Shown in pieces: positions 50,590-60,099 of a stretch of 64,000 bases of DNA. The position numbers and the translations under genes were made by a program. The stretch's first letter is position 1, and each line of letters begins with the position of its first letter. Source of the DNA: Rudaea sp. 3F27F6 (GTDB lineage Bacteria; Pseudomonadota; Gammaproteobacteria; Xanthomonadales; Rhodanobacteraceae). The DNA is taken from the NCBI RefSeq assembly GCF_005503555.1, contig NZ_SCNG01000002.1, forward strand, positions 992,001-1,056,000, given 5' to 3'. Under the pieces are notes generated by a model that was not told the origin of the DNA, did no database searches, and saw only the letters and a list, made by a program, of their open reading frames with translations.

Positions 50590-51036
50590 TCAGTTCTTCG
50601 CTTCGCCGCCCAACTGACGCAGACAGAAGTGCAGTACGCGCATATTGGCGGTTCGGGTCGGGAACGCCTTGTGAATCAAGGCCGGCTTGCCCTTCAGAAT
50701 GAGGCTGTAAACCCGCGCACTGTCTTCAGTGCGTTCGGGAAGTTTAAGAATCTCGTCCTTTTCCTCTTCCGTCGGTGCACGCGGCGGAGCGGTGCGATCG
50801 CCGGGCTGCAACGGCTCAAGTTCCGACTCCGGAATCGACAAGACTAATCCAGTGGCCTTGTGCATCAACGGCCAGAACCAAGCGGCATAGGCAGGGTTCA
50901 ATTCCCAACAGACGTAGCCGTCCGCGCTGTCGAGCACCTCGCCCACGGCCGCGCCCTCGCCGCGCGTCCCGGCGAGACGCCGCATGCGCGCAGGGTCGGA
51001 CTTGCGCGCGGGCTTCGATTTCGCGTACCGGCTCAC
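50590..51036 (-). CDS. Hypothetical protein translationally coupled to the RRM gene
   Basis: This 148-residue protein starts with a Lys/Arg-rich stretch (SRYAKSKPARKSD) that may bind RNA, followed by an acidic, mixed alpha/beta region (NPAYAAWFWPLMHKATG, KAFPTRTANMRVLHFCLRQL). GTG at 51036 overlaps the RRM stop codon as GTGA, so the two are likely made together. I recognise no family. A longer frame from 51177 overlaps the RRM gene and is rejected. Confidence 0.65.
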   Translation of the reverse strand: MSRYAKSKPARKSDPARMRRLAGTRGEGAAVGEVLDSADGYVCWELNPAYAAWFWPLMHKATGLVLSIPESELEPLQPGDRTAPPRAPTEEEKDEILKLPERTEDSARVYSLILKGKPALIHKAFPTRTANMRVLHFCLRQLGGEAKN

Positions 51037-51299
51037 CGGCGTCCGCTGCGGCGCGTTCTGCTTTCGTCGAGCAGAGAAACACGCATGTAGGAATCGCCCT
51101 GCGGGGTGCCGTCGAGTGCCGCGATTGCGGCACGGGCCTGATGGCCTTCCATCTTCAACTGGGCGAAGCCTTTGCACTCGCCGCTGAAAAGATCCTTCGA
51201 CATCCGCACGTCGAACACGCGTCCGTGTACCGTGAATAAGTGTTCAAGCGTGACCTCGGTCATCGACTTGGGCAGCCCACGAATAACCATCGTCAGCAT
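51033..51299 (-). CDS. RNA-binding protein with a single RRM domain
   Basis: This 88-residue protein is almost entirely one RRM fold: RNP2 is MVIRGLP near the start and RNP1 is CKGFAQLKM, with the aromatic Phe kept. Bacterial RRM proteins of this size are often cold-induced and act as RNA chaperones. A GAGGAG site precedes the ATG. The cold-shock gene ends 53 bp upstream on the same strand and the next gene overlaps the stop codon. Confidence 0.88.
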   Translation of the reverse strand: MLTMVIRGLPKSMTEVTLEHLFTVHGRVFDVRMSKDLFSGECKGFAQLKMEGHQARAAIAALDGTPQGDSYMRVSLLDESRTRRSGRR

Positions 51300-51352
51300 T
51301 TCGTTGGCTCCTCATAAAAAGTAAGACCGAAGCAAGGTTCATCCATCACCGA

Positions 51353-51562
51353 TCAGGCCGCGTTGACGTTTTCCGCCTGCGGGCCCTTCTGGCCTTGGGT
51401 CAACTCGAAGGAAACGCGCTGACCTTCGGCCAACGTGCGAAACCCCGAGCCGGTGATGGCGCGGAAATGGACAAACACATCGGGTCCGTTCTCGCGCGAA
51501 ATAAAGCCGAAGCCCTTCGCCTCGTTGAACCATTTGACAGTGCCGATCTGGCGGTTGGACAT
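51353..51562 (-). CDS. Cold-shock domain protein
   Basis: This 69-residue OB-fold RNA/DNA-binding protein has the two nucleic-acid motifs GFGFI and VFVHF in [13 protein letters not shown] and DVFVHFRAI. It acts as an RNA chaperone in the cytoplasm, often in cold. ATG at 51562 follows CGGGAGCTA. The longer frame from 51784 would be a 5' leader, as in cold-shock genes with long thermosensing leaders; this is inference. Confidence 0.93.
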   Translation of the reverse strand: MSNRQIGTVKWFNEAKGFGFISRENGPDVFVHFRAITGSGFRTLAEGQRVSFELTQGQKGPQAENVNAA

Positions 51563-51818
51563 AGGTGTAGCTCCCGAAAAAAAGATAGCGCGCCGGTGCG
51601 CGAGCGGACCGACTACTGGGATGCGGAGGGAGTGAAGAGAGGGAAAGAGACAGCGCACGCTATGCGCGATCAGGTCACAGACTGCGACCGCCAGGGCAAA
51701 CTCAGTGGGGCCAGAATAACATAGTTCCCCCCGCACGGCCCGACCGCTGCCGCGCAGATCATCGTACGGAGTCGACTCTGCCAAGCTTGCGGCCGTCGAC
51801 TCGAAGTGCGCGTGATCA

Positions 51819-52088
51819 TCAGTACCGGCGAAGCACGAGGGCCGCTTTGGGCAGCGCTTTTGCCAACGAATCGCGCATTCGATTCTCGGCGTCGCGGATA
51901 TCCAAATTTTTGGTCGGACCGAACAACGAATAGGTATGCACCTTGCCGGAGCCGCTGCCGGATTCGACGCGGCTCACACTGACTTCGGTCGAGTGGCAGG
52001 CCTGCGCCCACAGCTTGAGCAATTCGACGCGACCGATGCCGTGATCCGCATTCAAACGGAAATGAAACAGGGCCACGGGACTTGCCAT
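51819..52088 (-). CDS. Hypothetical protein
   Basis: This is an 89-residue protein from ATG 52088 ([17 protein letters not shown]). It is mixed alpha/beta with no signal peptide. A longer frame from 52286 is less plausible, since its extra N terminus is Cys/Pro/Ser-rich and unstructured in style. No clear Shine-Dalgarno is present, and no family is recognised. It is upstream of the cold-shock gene on the same strand by 256 bp. Confidence 0.45.
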   Translation of the reverse strand: MASPVALFHFRLNADHGIGRVELLKLWAQACHSTEVSVSRVESGSGSGKVHTYSLFGPTKNLDIRDAENRMRDSLAKALPKAALVLRRY

Positions 52089-52420
52089 CAGAGCGCGCCA
52101 CGAGATAGATCTGGATGCAGTATGCGCCTTTTCGGCGGGTGCAACCGGTTCCATATCCGCAGTTGGAACCCGGTGGCAATCTTGTGATGGAGCGGCAGGA
52201 ATTTGCCCACTGCGCATGCATTGCGGTAAACGGGCATCGAGCGCTGGGCCCCCGACCATGTCGAATGAGAACGACTCTGCGCACACTCCCGAACGACACT
52301 ATTGTTTCTGCAGATCAAAGCGGAATACGAATTGTCATGGACAGCGAAAGCCTATCTTTGCAAGAATGACTGTGAAGTCCGTGCAACGCCGTTGCCGAAC
52401 GCCCCGATCGGAGCAACGCG
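52089..52420. other. Intergenic region before the desaturase
   Basis: About 330 bp between divergent genes. Only short frames of no recognised type are seen. It should contain promoters in both directions. Confidence 0.4.
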
Positions 52421-53446
52421 TTGAATTCCAAGATCGCCCCGGATGCGTCGGACCGAGCGGCCGCGTTGTCACAGCGGCTCATGCACTACCAAACGCCTTC
52501 GTTGTCGCGCGGCATTATCGAACTCGCGATCACTGCCGTTCCGTTCGCGCTCGTGTGGTACGCCATGTATTGGGCGACGATGCACGGACACATTTGGCTG
52601 TATTGCGTGCTGCTGCCGTTCGCAGTCGGGTTCCTGGTTCGACTGTTCCTTATCCAACACGATTGCGGTCATCGCGCCTTTCTTCCGGCACAGGGTGCCA
52701 ACGACTGGGTGGGCCGCTGCCTCGGCGTGCTCACGTTGACGCCTTACACGCATTGGCGGCGAGCCCACGCCATACACCACGCGACGTCCGGCAATCTCGA
52801 CCGGCGCGGCGTGGGAGATATCGATACGCTGACCGTGGCCGAATACATGGCCCGACCTAACTGGATGCGCTGGCGCTATCGGATCTATCGGAATCCGCTG
52901 CTACTGCTTTGCATCGGTCCGGCGTTCGTATTCTTTCTGCAAAACCGCATTCCGGCCGGATTTTTCCGCGCGGGCTGGCGGCACTGGGCGAGTACGCTCG
53001 GAACCAACGTGTCGATCGCCGGCGTCGTGATCCTGATGAGCGGCCGGATCGGCCTGGGCCCGTTTCTCCTCGTGCAGGGTCCGATCATGCTGCTCAGCGC
53101 TTCGGTCGGCGGATGGCTTTTCTACGTACAGCACCAGTTCGAAGGCACTTACTGGTCGCGCGGCGACCAATGGGCCTTTCGCGACGCCGCCCTGCACGGC
53201 AGCTCTCACTACGATTTGCCGTCGGTGCTGCGTTGGTTTACCGCGAATATCGGCATGCATCACGCACATCACCTGTCCAGCCGCATACCGTTCTATCGAT
53301 TGCCGCTCGCCGTCGGCGCGGAACCGGAACTGCGCAACCAGGACCGCCTGACTCTGTGGCAAAGTTTTCGCTGCATCAACCTGGCGCTGTGGGACGAAAA
53401 ATCGCGACGCCTGGTTTCGTTCCGCGAAGCCGTCCGCTCGGCTTGA
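52421..53446 (+). CDS. Membrane fatty-acid desaturase
   Basis: This 341-residue di-iron membrane desaturase introduces double bonds into acyl chains of membrane lipids. Three His boxes are visible in order: HDCGH (HxxxH), HAIHH (HxxHH) and HHAHH (HxxHH). Four hydrophobic helices flank them. The start is TTG at 52421, with GGAG 7-8 nt upstream, and no ATG is suitably placed. Together with the cold-shock and RRM genes next door this suggests a membrane-fluidity role in cold; the link is inference from position. Its substrate position (delta-9 or other) cannot be set. Confidence 0.9.
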   Translation: MNSKIAPDASDRAAALSQRLMHYQTPSLSRGIIELAITAVPFALVWYAMYWATMHGHIWLYCVLLPFAVGFLVRLFLIQHDCGHRAFLPAQGANDWVGRCLGVLTLTPYTHWRRAHAIHHATSGNLDRRGVGDIDTLTVAEYMARPNWMRWRYRIYRNPLLLLCIGPAFVFFLQNRIPAGFFRAGWRHWASTLGTNVSIAGVVILMSGRIGLGPFLLVQGPIMLLSASVGGWLFYVQHQFEGTYWSRGDQWAFRDAALHGSSHYDLPSVLRWFTANIGMHHAHHLSSRIPFYRLPLAVGAEPELRNQDRLTLWQSFRCINLALWDEKSRRLVSFREAVRSA

Positions 53447-53620
53447 GAACGCCTTTCCCTCGGCAAAGGCGGTCCTTTCAGCTCGACGGGGCATGCCGCA
53501 GGATTCATTTTCCGGGCCGCTTCGTATGTGCCCGGAGACAACCGGACGGCGGGCTCGGCCACGGCTTTGCCGCCGCGGCGCCGCGCAAAAGCCGCCCGGG
53601 ATGCACATCCCCCCATCCCA

Positions 53621-53629
53621 TGCCATAAT
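53621..53629 (+). promoter_or_regulatory. Extended -10 element for yajC-secD-secF
   Basis: TGCCATAAT fits TG-n plus a -10 close to TATAAT, about 60 nt before the yajC ATG. Confidence 0.45.
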
Positions 53630-53689
53630 CGGCGGCCATTTTCCGGCCGCCGACCGTTACGGCGCGGCCTTCAACTCAGGGATTCAACG

Positions 53690-54022
53690 ATGGATTTTTT
53701 CATTTCCAGCGCCTACGCGCAGGCCGCGGGCGCCGCGGGACAACCGAGTCCGTGGCCGAGCCTCATCATGTTCGGCGCGGTCTTCGTCGCGATGTATTTC
53801 TTCATGCTGCGTCCGCAGATGAAGCGCGCCAAAGAGCAGCGCTCGATGATCGACGCGCTCGCCAAGGGCGACGAAGTCGTGGTCGGCGGCGGCATCGCCG
53901 GCCGCATCACCGATATCGGCGAGACCTTTCTCAGCGTGGAAATCGCCTCCGGCGTGACGATCAAGGTGCAGAAGCAGGCCGTCAGCATGGTCCTGCCCAA
54001 GGGCACGTTGAAATCGTCCTGA
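53690..54022 (+). CDS. yajC: Preprotein translocase subunit YajC
   Basis: This 110-residue inner-membrane accessory subunit of the Sec translocon binds SecDF. One N-terminal helix (SLIMFGAVFVAMYFFMLRPQ) ends in the LRPQ signature, followed by KRAKEQRSMIDALAKGDEVV and a small basic domain. ATG at 53690 follows CAGGGATT. The operon lacks the usual upstream tgt gene; a desaturase gene lies there instead. Confidence 0.96.
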   Translation: MDFFISSAYAQAAGAAGQPSPWPSLIMFGAVFVAMYFFMLRPQMKRAKEQRSMIDALAKGDEVVVGGGIAGRITDIGETFLSVEIASGVTIKVQKQAVSMVLPKGTLKSS

Positions 54023-54127
54023 GCATCCGCATCCGTTGAGAACCCCGTAATCGCGCTGCGCCCAGGCTTCGCGCGATAAATCGACAACGATAACGGCCGT
54101 GCCCGAGCGCGGCGCAAGAGCGACACG

Positions 54128-56056
54128 ATGAACGATTTTGCCAAATGGCGTTATGCCCTGATCGCAGTCGTGCTGATTCTCGGCACGATCTATGCCCTGC
54201 CCAACACCTTCCTGCCGCAACCGGCCGTGCAGGTTTCCGCCAACCGCGGCGGCACGCTCGACGATGCCTTGAAGACCAAGGTGAAAGAAGCGCTTGACCA
54301 CGAAAAGCTCGCGGTCAAGAGCCTCGAAATCGGCAAGGACAACCTGCTCGTCGAGTTCAACGATTCCGATGCGCAGAACAAAGGCCAGGCCGTCATCAGC
54401 AAGGCGCTCGGCGACAAGTACAACGTCGCGCTGAACATGGCCTCGACGGTACCCGGCTGGCTGCGCGCGATCGGCGCGAACGCGATGCCGCTCGGCCTCG
54501 ACCTGCAGGGCGGCGTGCACTTCCTTCTTGAAGTCGATCAGAAGGGTGCGCTCGACAAGATGCAGCAGCGCTACCGCGACGATATTTCGAGCGCACTGCG
54601 TGATGCCAAGATCCGCTTCGAATCGGTCAACTCGACGCCGAACGGCATCGTCGCTACGTTCAAAACCGAGGCCGATCGCGCCGCCGCGGGCAACGTGATC
54701 GCCAAGCAGGTCAATCAGCCGGAAAAACTCGGCGACCAGCCGCCGCTCGAATTGACGGACAGCGCCGCGACGGCCGACAACTTTCCGATTCTCGCCAAGG
54801 TGCGCGAGTCGACCGCGCTCGCCGCCGCGCGCAATACGACCACAAGCAACCTGACCACACTGCGTAACCGCGTCAACCAGCTCGGCGTGTCCGAACCGAT
54901 CATCCAGCAGCAGGGCGCGAACCGCATCGTCGTCGAGCTGGCCGGCGTGCATGACACCGCCGAAGCGAAGAAAATTCTGCAAGCCACCGCAACGCTGGAG
55001 TGGCGCGCCGTGGACGAGAACGCCACCGGTTCGGCCAATCTCGGCAACCCGGGCGCCTATGAAATCGCCAAGAGCGGCAACGTGCCGCCCGAGTCGAAGC
55101 TCTACTACATGCAGCGCCCTGGCCCGGACGGCAAGCCGATGCCGATCATCCTGTCGAAGAAGGTGATCGCGAGTGGCAACGAGCTGGTCAATGCCACCGC
55201 GATTCCCGACCCGCAGAGCGGCACGCCGGCCGTGTCGGTCCAACTGAACGCCAAGGGCGGTCAGCGCATGCTGGAATTCACCCAGCAGAACGTCGGCAAA
55301 CGCATGGGCGTGGTCTACATCGAGCGCGTCCCGCAGACGCAGATCGTCGACGGCAAGGAAGTGCGCACGTTCAAGCAGACCGAAGAAGTCATCAACGCCG
55401 CGACGATCCAGGGCGTGTTCGGTTCGCGCTTCCAGACCACCGGCCTCGGCCAGAAAGAAGCCAGCGACCTCGCCCTGCTGCTCCGCGCGGGCTCACTCGC
55501 CGCACCGGTCGACGTCGTCGAAGAGCGCGTGATCGGTGCCAGCCTCGGTCAGGACAATATCGACAAGGGCTTCAAGGCCGTGATCATCGGCCTCATCGCC
55601 GTGCTGTTTGCGGCGGCGATCTACTACAGGCTGTTCGGTCTCATTGCCGACGTCGCACTGGTGTTCAACCTCGTCCTGCTGATCGCCGTGCTGTCGCTGT
55701 TCCAGGCCACGCTGACCATGCCCGGCATCGCCGGTATCGTGCTGACGCTCGGCATGGCGATCGACGCCAACGTGCTGATCTGCGAGCGCATCCGCGAGGA
55801 GCAGCGCAACGGCGCCACGCCGCTGGCCGCGATCAAGGCGGGTTACGAGAAAGCCTGGGCGACGATTCTCGACGCCAACGTCACCCACTTGCTCGCCGCG
55901 GTCGCCCTGCTCTTCTTCGGCTCCGGCCCGATCAAGGGCTTCGGCGTGACCCTGCTCGTCGGCATTCTGACCTCGATGTTCACTTCGGTCACGGTGACCC
56001 ACGCGATCGTGAATCTCGTCCACAGCGGACGCAAACTGAAAGCGCTGTCCGTTTAA
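54128..56056 (+). CDS. secD: Protein-export membrane protein SecD
   Basis: This 642-residue RND-type subunit uses the proton gradient to help pull secreted proteins through SecYEG. Helix 1 is near the N terminus, and the signature DLQGGVHFLLEVD is near residue 125. A large periplasmic P1 domain is followed by five more helices, including GMAIDANVLICERI with the conserved Asp. It starts 105 bp after yajC and ends 10 bp before secF. Confidence 0.97.
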   Translation: MNDFAKWRYALIAVVLILGTIYALPNTFLPQPAVQVSANRGGTLDDALKTKVKEALDHEKLAVKSLEIGKDNLLVEFNDSDAQNKGQAVISKALGDKYNVALNMASTVPGWLRAIGANAMPLGLDLQGGVHFLLEVDQKGALDKMQQRYRDDISSALRDAKIRFESVNSTPNGIVATFKTEADRAAAGNVIAKQVNQPEKLGDQPPLELTDSAATADNFPILAKVRESTALAAARNTTTSNLTTLRNRVNQLGVSEPIIQQQGANRIVVELAGVHDTAEAKKILQATATLEWRAVDENATGSANLGNPGAYEIAKSGNVPPESKLYYMQRPGPDGKPMPIILSKKVIASGNELVNATAIPDPQSGTPAVSVQLNAKGGQRMLEFTQQNVGKRMGVVYIERVPQTQIVDGKEVRTFKQTEEVINAATIQGVFGSRFQTTGLGQKEASDLALLLRAGSLAAPVDVVEERVIGASLGQDNIDKGFKAVIIGLIAVLFAAAIYYRLFGLIADVALVFNLVLLIAVLSLFQATLTMPGIAGIVLTLGMAIDANVLICERIREEQRNGATPLAAIKAGYEKAWATILDANVTHLLAAVALLFFGSGPIKGFGVTLLVGILTSMFTSVTVTHAIVNLVHSGRKLKALSV

Positions 56057-56066
56057 AGGTACGCAA

Positions 56067-57035
56067 ATGGAAATTTTCAATCACGACAGCAAGATCGACT
56101 TCCTGCGCCTGCGCACGATCAGCCTGACGATCTCGGCGATCCTCCTGCTCATCTCGTTCGGCGCCCTGTTCACCCGCGGGCTCAATTACGCGCTCGACTT
56201 CACCGGCGGCGTGCTCGTCGAGGCGACTTACCATCAGCAGCCCGACATCGACGGGGTGCGCGCCACGCTGGAATCAGCCGGATATCACAGTCCGCAGGTC
56301 GTGCAGTACGTCGGCACGAACGACGTCGCGATCCGCCTGCAGCTCGGCGAGAACGCATCGGGCAAGAACGAAACGAGCGACGATCTGAAGAAGATGAACG
56401 AGATCGCCGACAACGTGATCGCCGCGCTCAAGGCCAAGACTCCCGACGTGACCAAGAAGAGCGCGAGCTTCGTCAGCGCCTCGGTCGGCGAAGAGCTCAA
56501 GAGCGACGGTATCGTCGCGGTGATCTTCGTGATCATCGGCATCATGATCTACATCGGTATCCGCTTCGAGTGGCGCTTCGCCATCGCCGCGATCGCGAGC
56601 GAATTCCACGATACGATCATCGTGCTCGGCTTCTATGCGCTGACCGGCCACGATTTCGACGTGGCGGTGCTCGCTTCGGTGCTCGCCGTGGTCGGCTACT
56701 CGATCAACGACAAGGTCGTCGTGTTCGACCGCGTGCGCGAGCTGTTCCGCTCCGCGCGCAAGGCCGAGCCAGTCGAAATCCTCAACAAGGCGATCAACTC
56801 GACCCTATCGCGTACGATCATCACCTCGTTGTTCACCGGCATCACGATGATCGCCCTCTACCTCTGGGGCGGCCCCGCGGTGCACGGCTTCGCCCTGACG
56901 ATGATCATCGGCATCATCATCGGCACCCTGTCCTCGATCTTCTTCGCCAGCCCGATCCTCTACTGGCTCGGCGTATCGAAGAAGGACCTGATGCCGGTGA
57001 CGCGCGACAACTCCGAACTGGCGCGCCGGCCATAA
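56067..57035 (+). CDS. secF: Protein-export membrane protein SecF
   Basis: This 322-residue partner of SecD has the signature LDFTGGVLVEATY in the first periplasmic region, and six helices. The segments VVGYSINDKVVVFDRVRE and the later KAINSTLSRTIITS match the family. An AAAGG site 7 nt upstream supports the ATG. Confidence 0.97.
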   Translation: MEIFNHDSKIDFLRLRTISLTISAILLLISFGALFTRGLNYALDFTGGVLVEATYHQQPDIDGVRATLESAGYHSPQVVQYVGTNDVAIRLQLGENASGKNETSDDLKKMNEIADNVIAALKAKTPDVTKKSASFVSASVGEELKSDGIVAVIFVIIGIMIYIGIRFEWRFAIAAIASEFHDTIIVLGFYALTGHDFDVAVLASVLAVVGYSINDKVVVFDRVRELFRSARKAEPVEILNKAINSTLSRTIITSLFTGITMIALYLWGGPAVHGFALTMIIGIIIGTLSSIFFASPILYWLGVSKKDLMPVTRDNSELARRP

Positions 57036-57056
57036 CATCGGCGTTGACCTGAACTT

Positions 57057-57088
57057 AAAAAAGGGCGCGATAAATCGCGCCCTTTTTT
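57057..57088. terminator. Bidirectional intrinsic terminator after secF
   Basis: An 8-bp stem (GGGCGCGA and complement, TAAA loop) is flanked by an A6 run on the left and T6 on the right, 21 nt after secF. The gap from here to 57343 shows nothing else. Confidence 0.92.
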
Positions 57089-57343
57089 GTTGGCATTCCT
57101 CGGAATGCGCAGCGTTCAACTATCGAGACCCAACAGCCCAGCCACGACTCTGCGCGACGCATTCAACCGTGCGGCATTCCGCTCTCCGCCCAGCGTCCAG
57201 CCTTCACGGCTCGCGGCCTAGCTAGGTGCGACGACGAGGGAGAGAAGCGGCAGCGCTGTTAGCATTGCCGCGATTCACATGCAGCCTGACGAGCGTTCCG
57301 CACCGCCTCACCGCAGCCGGCAGGATTCGGAAATCCAGAAGCA

Positions 57344-57383
57344 GACAAAAACAAAGCCGGACGCGAAGAATCGCGCCCGGCTC
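57344..57383 (-). terminator. Intrinsic terminator of htpX
   Basis: Read on the minus strand: a stem built from AGCCGG/CCGGCT with an inner CGCGA/TCGCG pair and one mismatch is followed by TTGTTTTTG. It is 14 nt after the htpX stop codon. Confidence 0.85.
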
Positions 57384-57396
57384 CGATAGGCAGGCA

Positions 57397-58278
57397 TCAC
57401 GCCTTCTGCAGCGCCGCGATGCGCTCAAGAATCGGCGGGTGGCTCATAAACAGCCGCGCCATGCCGCCTTCGCCCGAAATGCCGAAAGCCTGAACCGCCT
57501 TCGGCAGACTCGTTTCGCCGTGATTGCCGGACAACGTGCGCAGCGCGGAGATCATGTTCTCGCGGCCGCCAAGCCGCGCGCCGCCCGCATCGGCGCGGAA
57601 TTCGCGCCAGCGCGAGAACCACATGACGATCATCGTCGCGAGCACACCGAGCACCATCTGCAGCACGAGGGTGATGACGAAATAGCCGATGCCGTAGCCG
57701 CCTTCGCGGTCGCGATTGCCCGAGATGGCGTTGTCGATGACGCTGCCGAGCACGCGCGCGAGGAACATCACGAAAGTATTGACCACGCCCTGAATCAGCG
57801 CGAGCGTCACCATGTCGCCGTTGGCGATATGGCTAATCTCATGGCCGAGCACGGCCGACACCTCATCGCGATTCATGCTCTGCAGCAGCCCAGTCGATAC
57901 GGCGACGAGCGCATGGTTCTTGCTCGCGCCGGTGGCGAAGGCGTTCATGTCGGGTGCTTCATAGACGGCGATCTCGGGCATACCGATGCCGGCGTTCTTG
58001 GCATGCTGCGCGACGGTATTGAACAACCATTGCTCGCTCGCATTGCGCGGCTCCGAGATCACTTGTGCGCCGACCGACATCTTCGCCATCGTCTTCGACA
58101 GCAACAGCGAGATGAATGAGCCGCCGATGCCGAACAGCGCGCACATGACGAGCATGCCGGCCAGATTGATGCCGGTCGCCTGATACGCCCAACGGTCTAG
58201 GCCGAAAATGGAAGCGACCACGCTCAGCACGAGCATGATCGCCAGGTTGGTGAGAAGAAACAGAACGACGCGCAGCAT
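57397..58278 (-). CDS. htpX: Membrane zinc metalloprotease HtpX
   Basis: This 293-residue M48 peptidase of the inner membrane takes part in quality control of misfolded membrane proteins. Two N-terminal helices come first, the zinc motif HEISH sits near residue 143 (VLGHEISHIANGD), and the third zinc ligand is the Glu in the REFRAD-type segment WREFRADAGGA. ATG at 58278 follows GAGGGTAG. It diverges from gluQRS. Confidence 0.96.
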   Translation of the reverse strand: MLRVVLFLLTNLAIMLVLSVVASIFGLDRWAYQATGINLAGMLVMCALFGIGGSFISLLLSKTMAKMSVGAQVISEPRNASEQWLFNTVAQHAKNAGIGMPEIAVYEAPDMNAFATGASKNHALVAVSTGLLQSMNRDEVSAVLGHEISHIANGDMVTLALIQGVVNTFVMFLARVLGSVIDNAISGNRDREGGYGIGYFVITLVLQMVLGVLATMIVMWFSRWREFRADAGGARLGGRENMISALRTLSGNHGETSLPKAVQAFGISGEGGMARLFMSHPPILERIAALQKA

Positions 58279-58412
58279 GACTACCCTCAAATGCGTTGAA
58301 GTTTCGCGTCGCCATCGACAGGGCCGCGGCGGCGCGTACAGATACAACAAAGGTTTGGGTAAACTCGGTGCGATTTCAAGAAAACCGCCCGTCCCGACCT
58401 CTTCCGTTCAGC

Positions 58413-59291
58413 ATGCCTTATCGCGGCCGCTTCGCGCCCTCGCCCACCGGCCCGCTCCACTTCGGGTCGCTGGTCGCCGCTGTCGGCAGCTGGCTGCGCG
58501 CGCGTTCGCAGAACGGTGTCTGGCTGATTCGTATGGAAGACCTCGATCCGCAGCGTGAGGTTCCCGGTGCGGCCGAAGATATTCTCGCCACACTTGCCGC
58601 ATTCGGCATGACCTCCGACGAACCCGTGGTCTGGCAGAGCCGGCGCGAGCCCGCTTACGCCGCCGCGCTCGATCACCTGCATGAGCACGCATTTCCCTGT
58701 TGGTGCAGCCGCAGCGATCTCGAAGCCTCGGGCGGCGTGCATCGCGGAACTTGCGTCGCCCGGCCCGATCCGTCGCGTGCTCCGGCTTGGCGCGTGCGCA
58801 CGCAGGATCGCGAGATAGGCTTCGTCGATTTGCTGCAGGGCGGATTCACGCAAAATTTGCTGCGCGACGTCGGCGATTTTGTCGTGCGCCGGGTCGAGGG
58901 CGGCTACGCCTATCAGCTCGCCGTGGTCGTCGATGACGCCGCCGCCGGCATCAGCGAGGTCGTACGCGGCAGCGATCTGCTCGACTCGACTCCGCGACAG
59001 ATTTATCTGCAATCCCTGCTCGGTCTGCCGACGCCGCGCTATCTGCATCTGCCGCTCGCGCTCGACGAAGCTGGCGCGAAGCTGTCGAAGTCCGATCGTG
59101 CGCGGCCGGTCGGGCGTAACGATCCGCTGCCGGCATTGCGCGCCGCACTCGCCTTCCTCGGGCTAGTACGTTCCTCGCACGAACCGGCAGCCAGCGCCGA
59201 AGCGCTGCTGACCGCCGCAACAGCGCATTTCGACCTCGCTTCGCTACGCAAAGAAGCCGCCGTTTCGGCGTCCTTGGAGCGAAGGACTTAA
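58413..59291 (+). CDS. gluQ: Glutamyl-Q tRNA(Asp) synthetase
   Basis: This 292-residue truncated GluRS paralogue attaches glutamate to queuosine at position 34 of tRNA-Asp. The HIGH-type motif is PLHFGSLVAA after [19 protein letters not shown] follows, the zinc-binding CWCSRSD with a downstream HRGTC is present, and KLSKSD is the KMSKS equivalent. It lacks the anticodon-binding domain of GltX, as expected. ATG at 58413 is preferred over the longer frame. Confidence 0.94.
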   Translation: MPYRGRFAPSPTGPLHFGSLVAAVGSWLRARSQNGVWLIRMEDLDPQREVPGAAEDILATLAAFGMTSDEPVVWQSRREPAYAAALDHLHEHAFPCWCSRSDLEASGGVHRGTCVARPDPSRAPAWRVRTQDREIGFVDLLQGGFTQNLLRDVGDFVVRRVEGGYAYQLAVVVDDAAAGISEVVRGSDLLDSTPRQIYLQSLLGLPTPRYLHLPLALDEAGAKLSKSDRARPVGRNDPLPALRAALAFLGLVRSSHEPAASAEALLTAATAHFDLASLRKEAAVSASLERRT

Positions 59292-59358
59292 CGTGTACAA
59301 TCGAACGAAAGATTCAGTCGGCTGAAGCTCAGCCGTCGTACAACCGGAGGAGGGAATC

Positions 59359-60099
59359 ATGACGTCACGCGTAGCACTCGTTACAGGCGGCACCGGAGGC
59401 ATCGGCACAGCCATCGTCAAGCGACTTGCGTCGATGGGGCACAAGGTGGCCACGAACTATCGCGACGAAGCCAAGGCCAAGGCTTGGGCCGACAAACTCA
59501 AATCCGAAGGCGTCGACGTCTTCATCGTCAAGGGCGACGTATCCGACCCGGCCTCGGCCGAAGCAATGATCAAGGCGGTCGAATCCCATCTCGGCCCGAT
59601 CGACATCCTGATCAACAACGCCGGCATCACGCGCGATACGACGTTCCACAAGATGACTGCGCTGCAATGGCAGGAAGTGATCAACACCAATCTCAACTCG
59701 GTGTTCAACGTCACGCGCCCGATCATCGACGGCATGCGCAACCGCAAATGGGGCCGCATCGTGCAGATCAGCTCGATCAACGGCCAGAAAGGCCAGTACG
59801 GCCAGGCGAACTATGCGGCGTCGAAGGCCGGCATGCACGGTTTCACGATCTCGCTCGCGCAGGAGAACGCGAAGTTCGGCATCACGGTCAACACGGTTTC
59901 GCCGGGCTACGTCGCCACCGAAATGGTCATGGCCGTGCCCGAGGACGTACGCAACAAGATCGCCGCGCAGATTCCGGTCGGCCGCCTCGGCGAGCCCGAA
60001 GAAATCGCCTACGCGATCGAGTTCTTCGTCAAGGACGAGGCCAAGTGGATCACCGGCGCCAACCTGGCCATCAACGGCGGCCAGTACATGGGTTGGTAA
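59359..60099 (+). CDS. phbB: Acetoacetyl-CoA reductase (copy 1)
   Basis: This 246-residue NADPH-dependent SDR makes (R)-3-hydroxybutyryl-CoA, the monomer of polyhydroxybutyrate. Motifs: TGGTGGIG (cofactor), NNAG, catalytic Ser in ISSINGQKGQYGQ, and YxxxK in NYAASKAG. GRLGEPEEIA is typical of PhaB. A GGAGGAGGG site precedes the ATG. It is followed by phaR. No PHA synthase is present in the window. Confidence 0.93.
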   Translation: MTSRVALVTGGTGGIGTAIVKRLASMGHKVATNYRDEAKAKAWADKLKSEGVDVFIVKGDVSDPASAEAMIKAVESHLGPIDILINNAGITRDTTFHKMTALQWQEVINTNLNSVFNVTRPIIDGMRNRKWGRIVQISSINGQKGQYGQANYAASKAGMHGFTISLAQENAKFGITVNTVSPGYVATEMVMAVPEDVRNKIAAQIPVGRLGEPEEIAYAIEFFVKDEAKWITGANLAINGGQYMGW

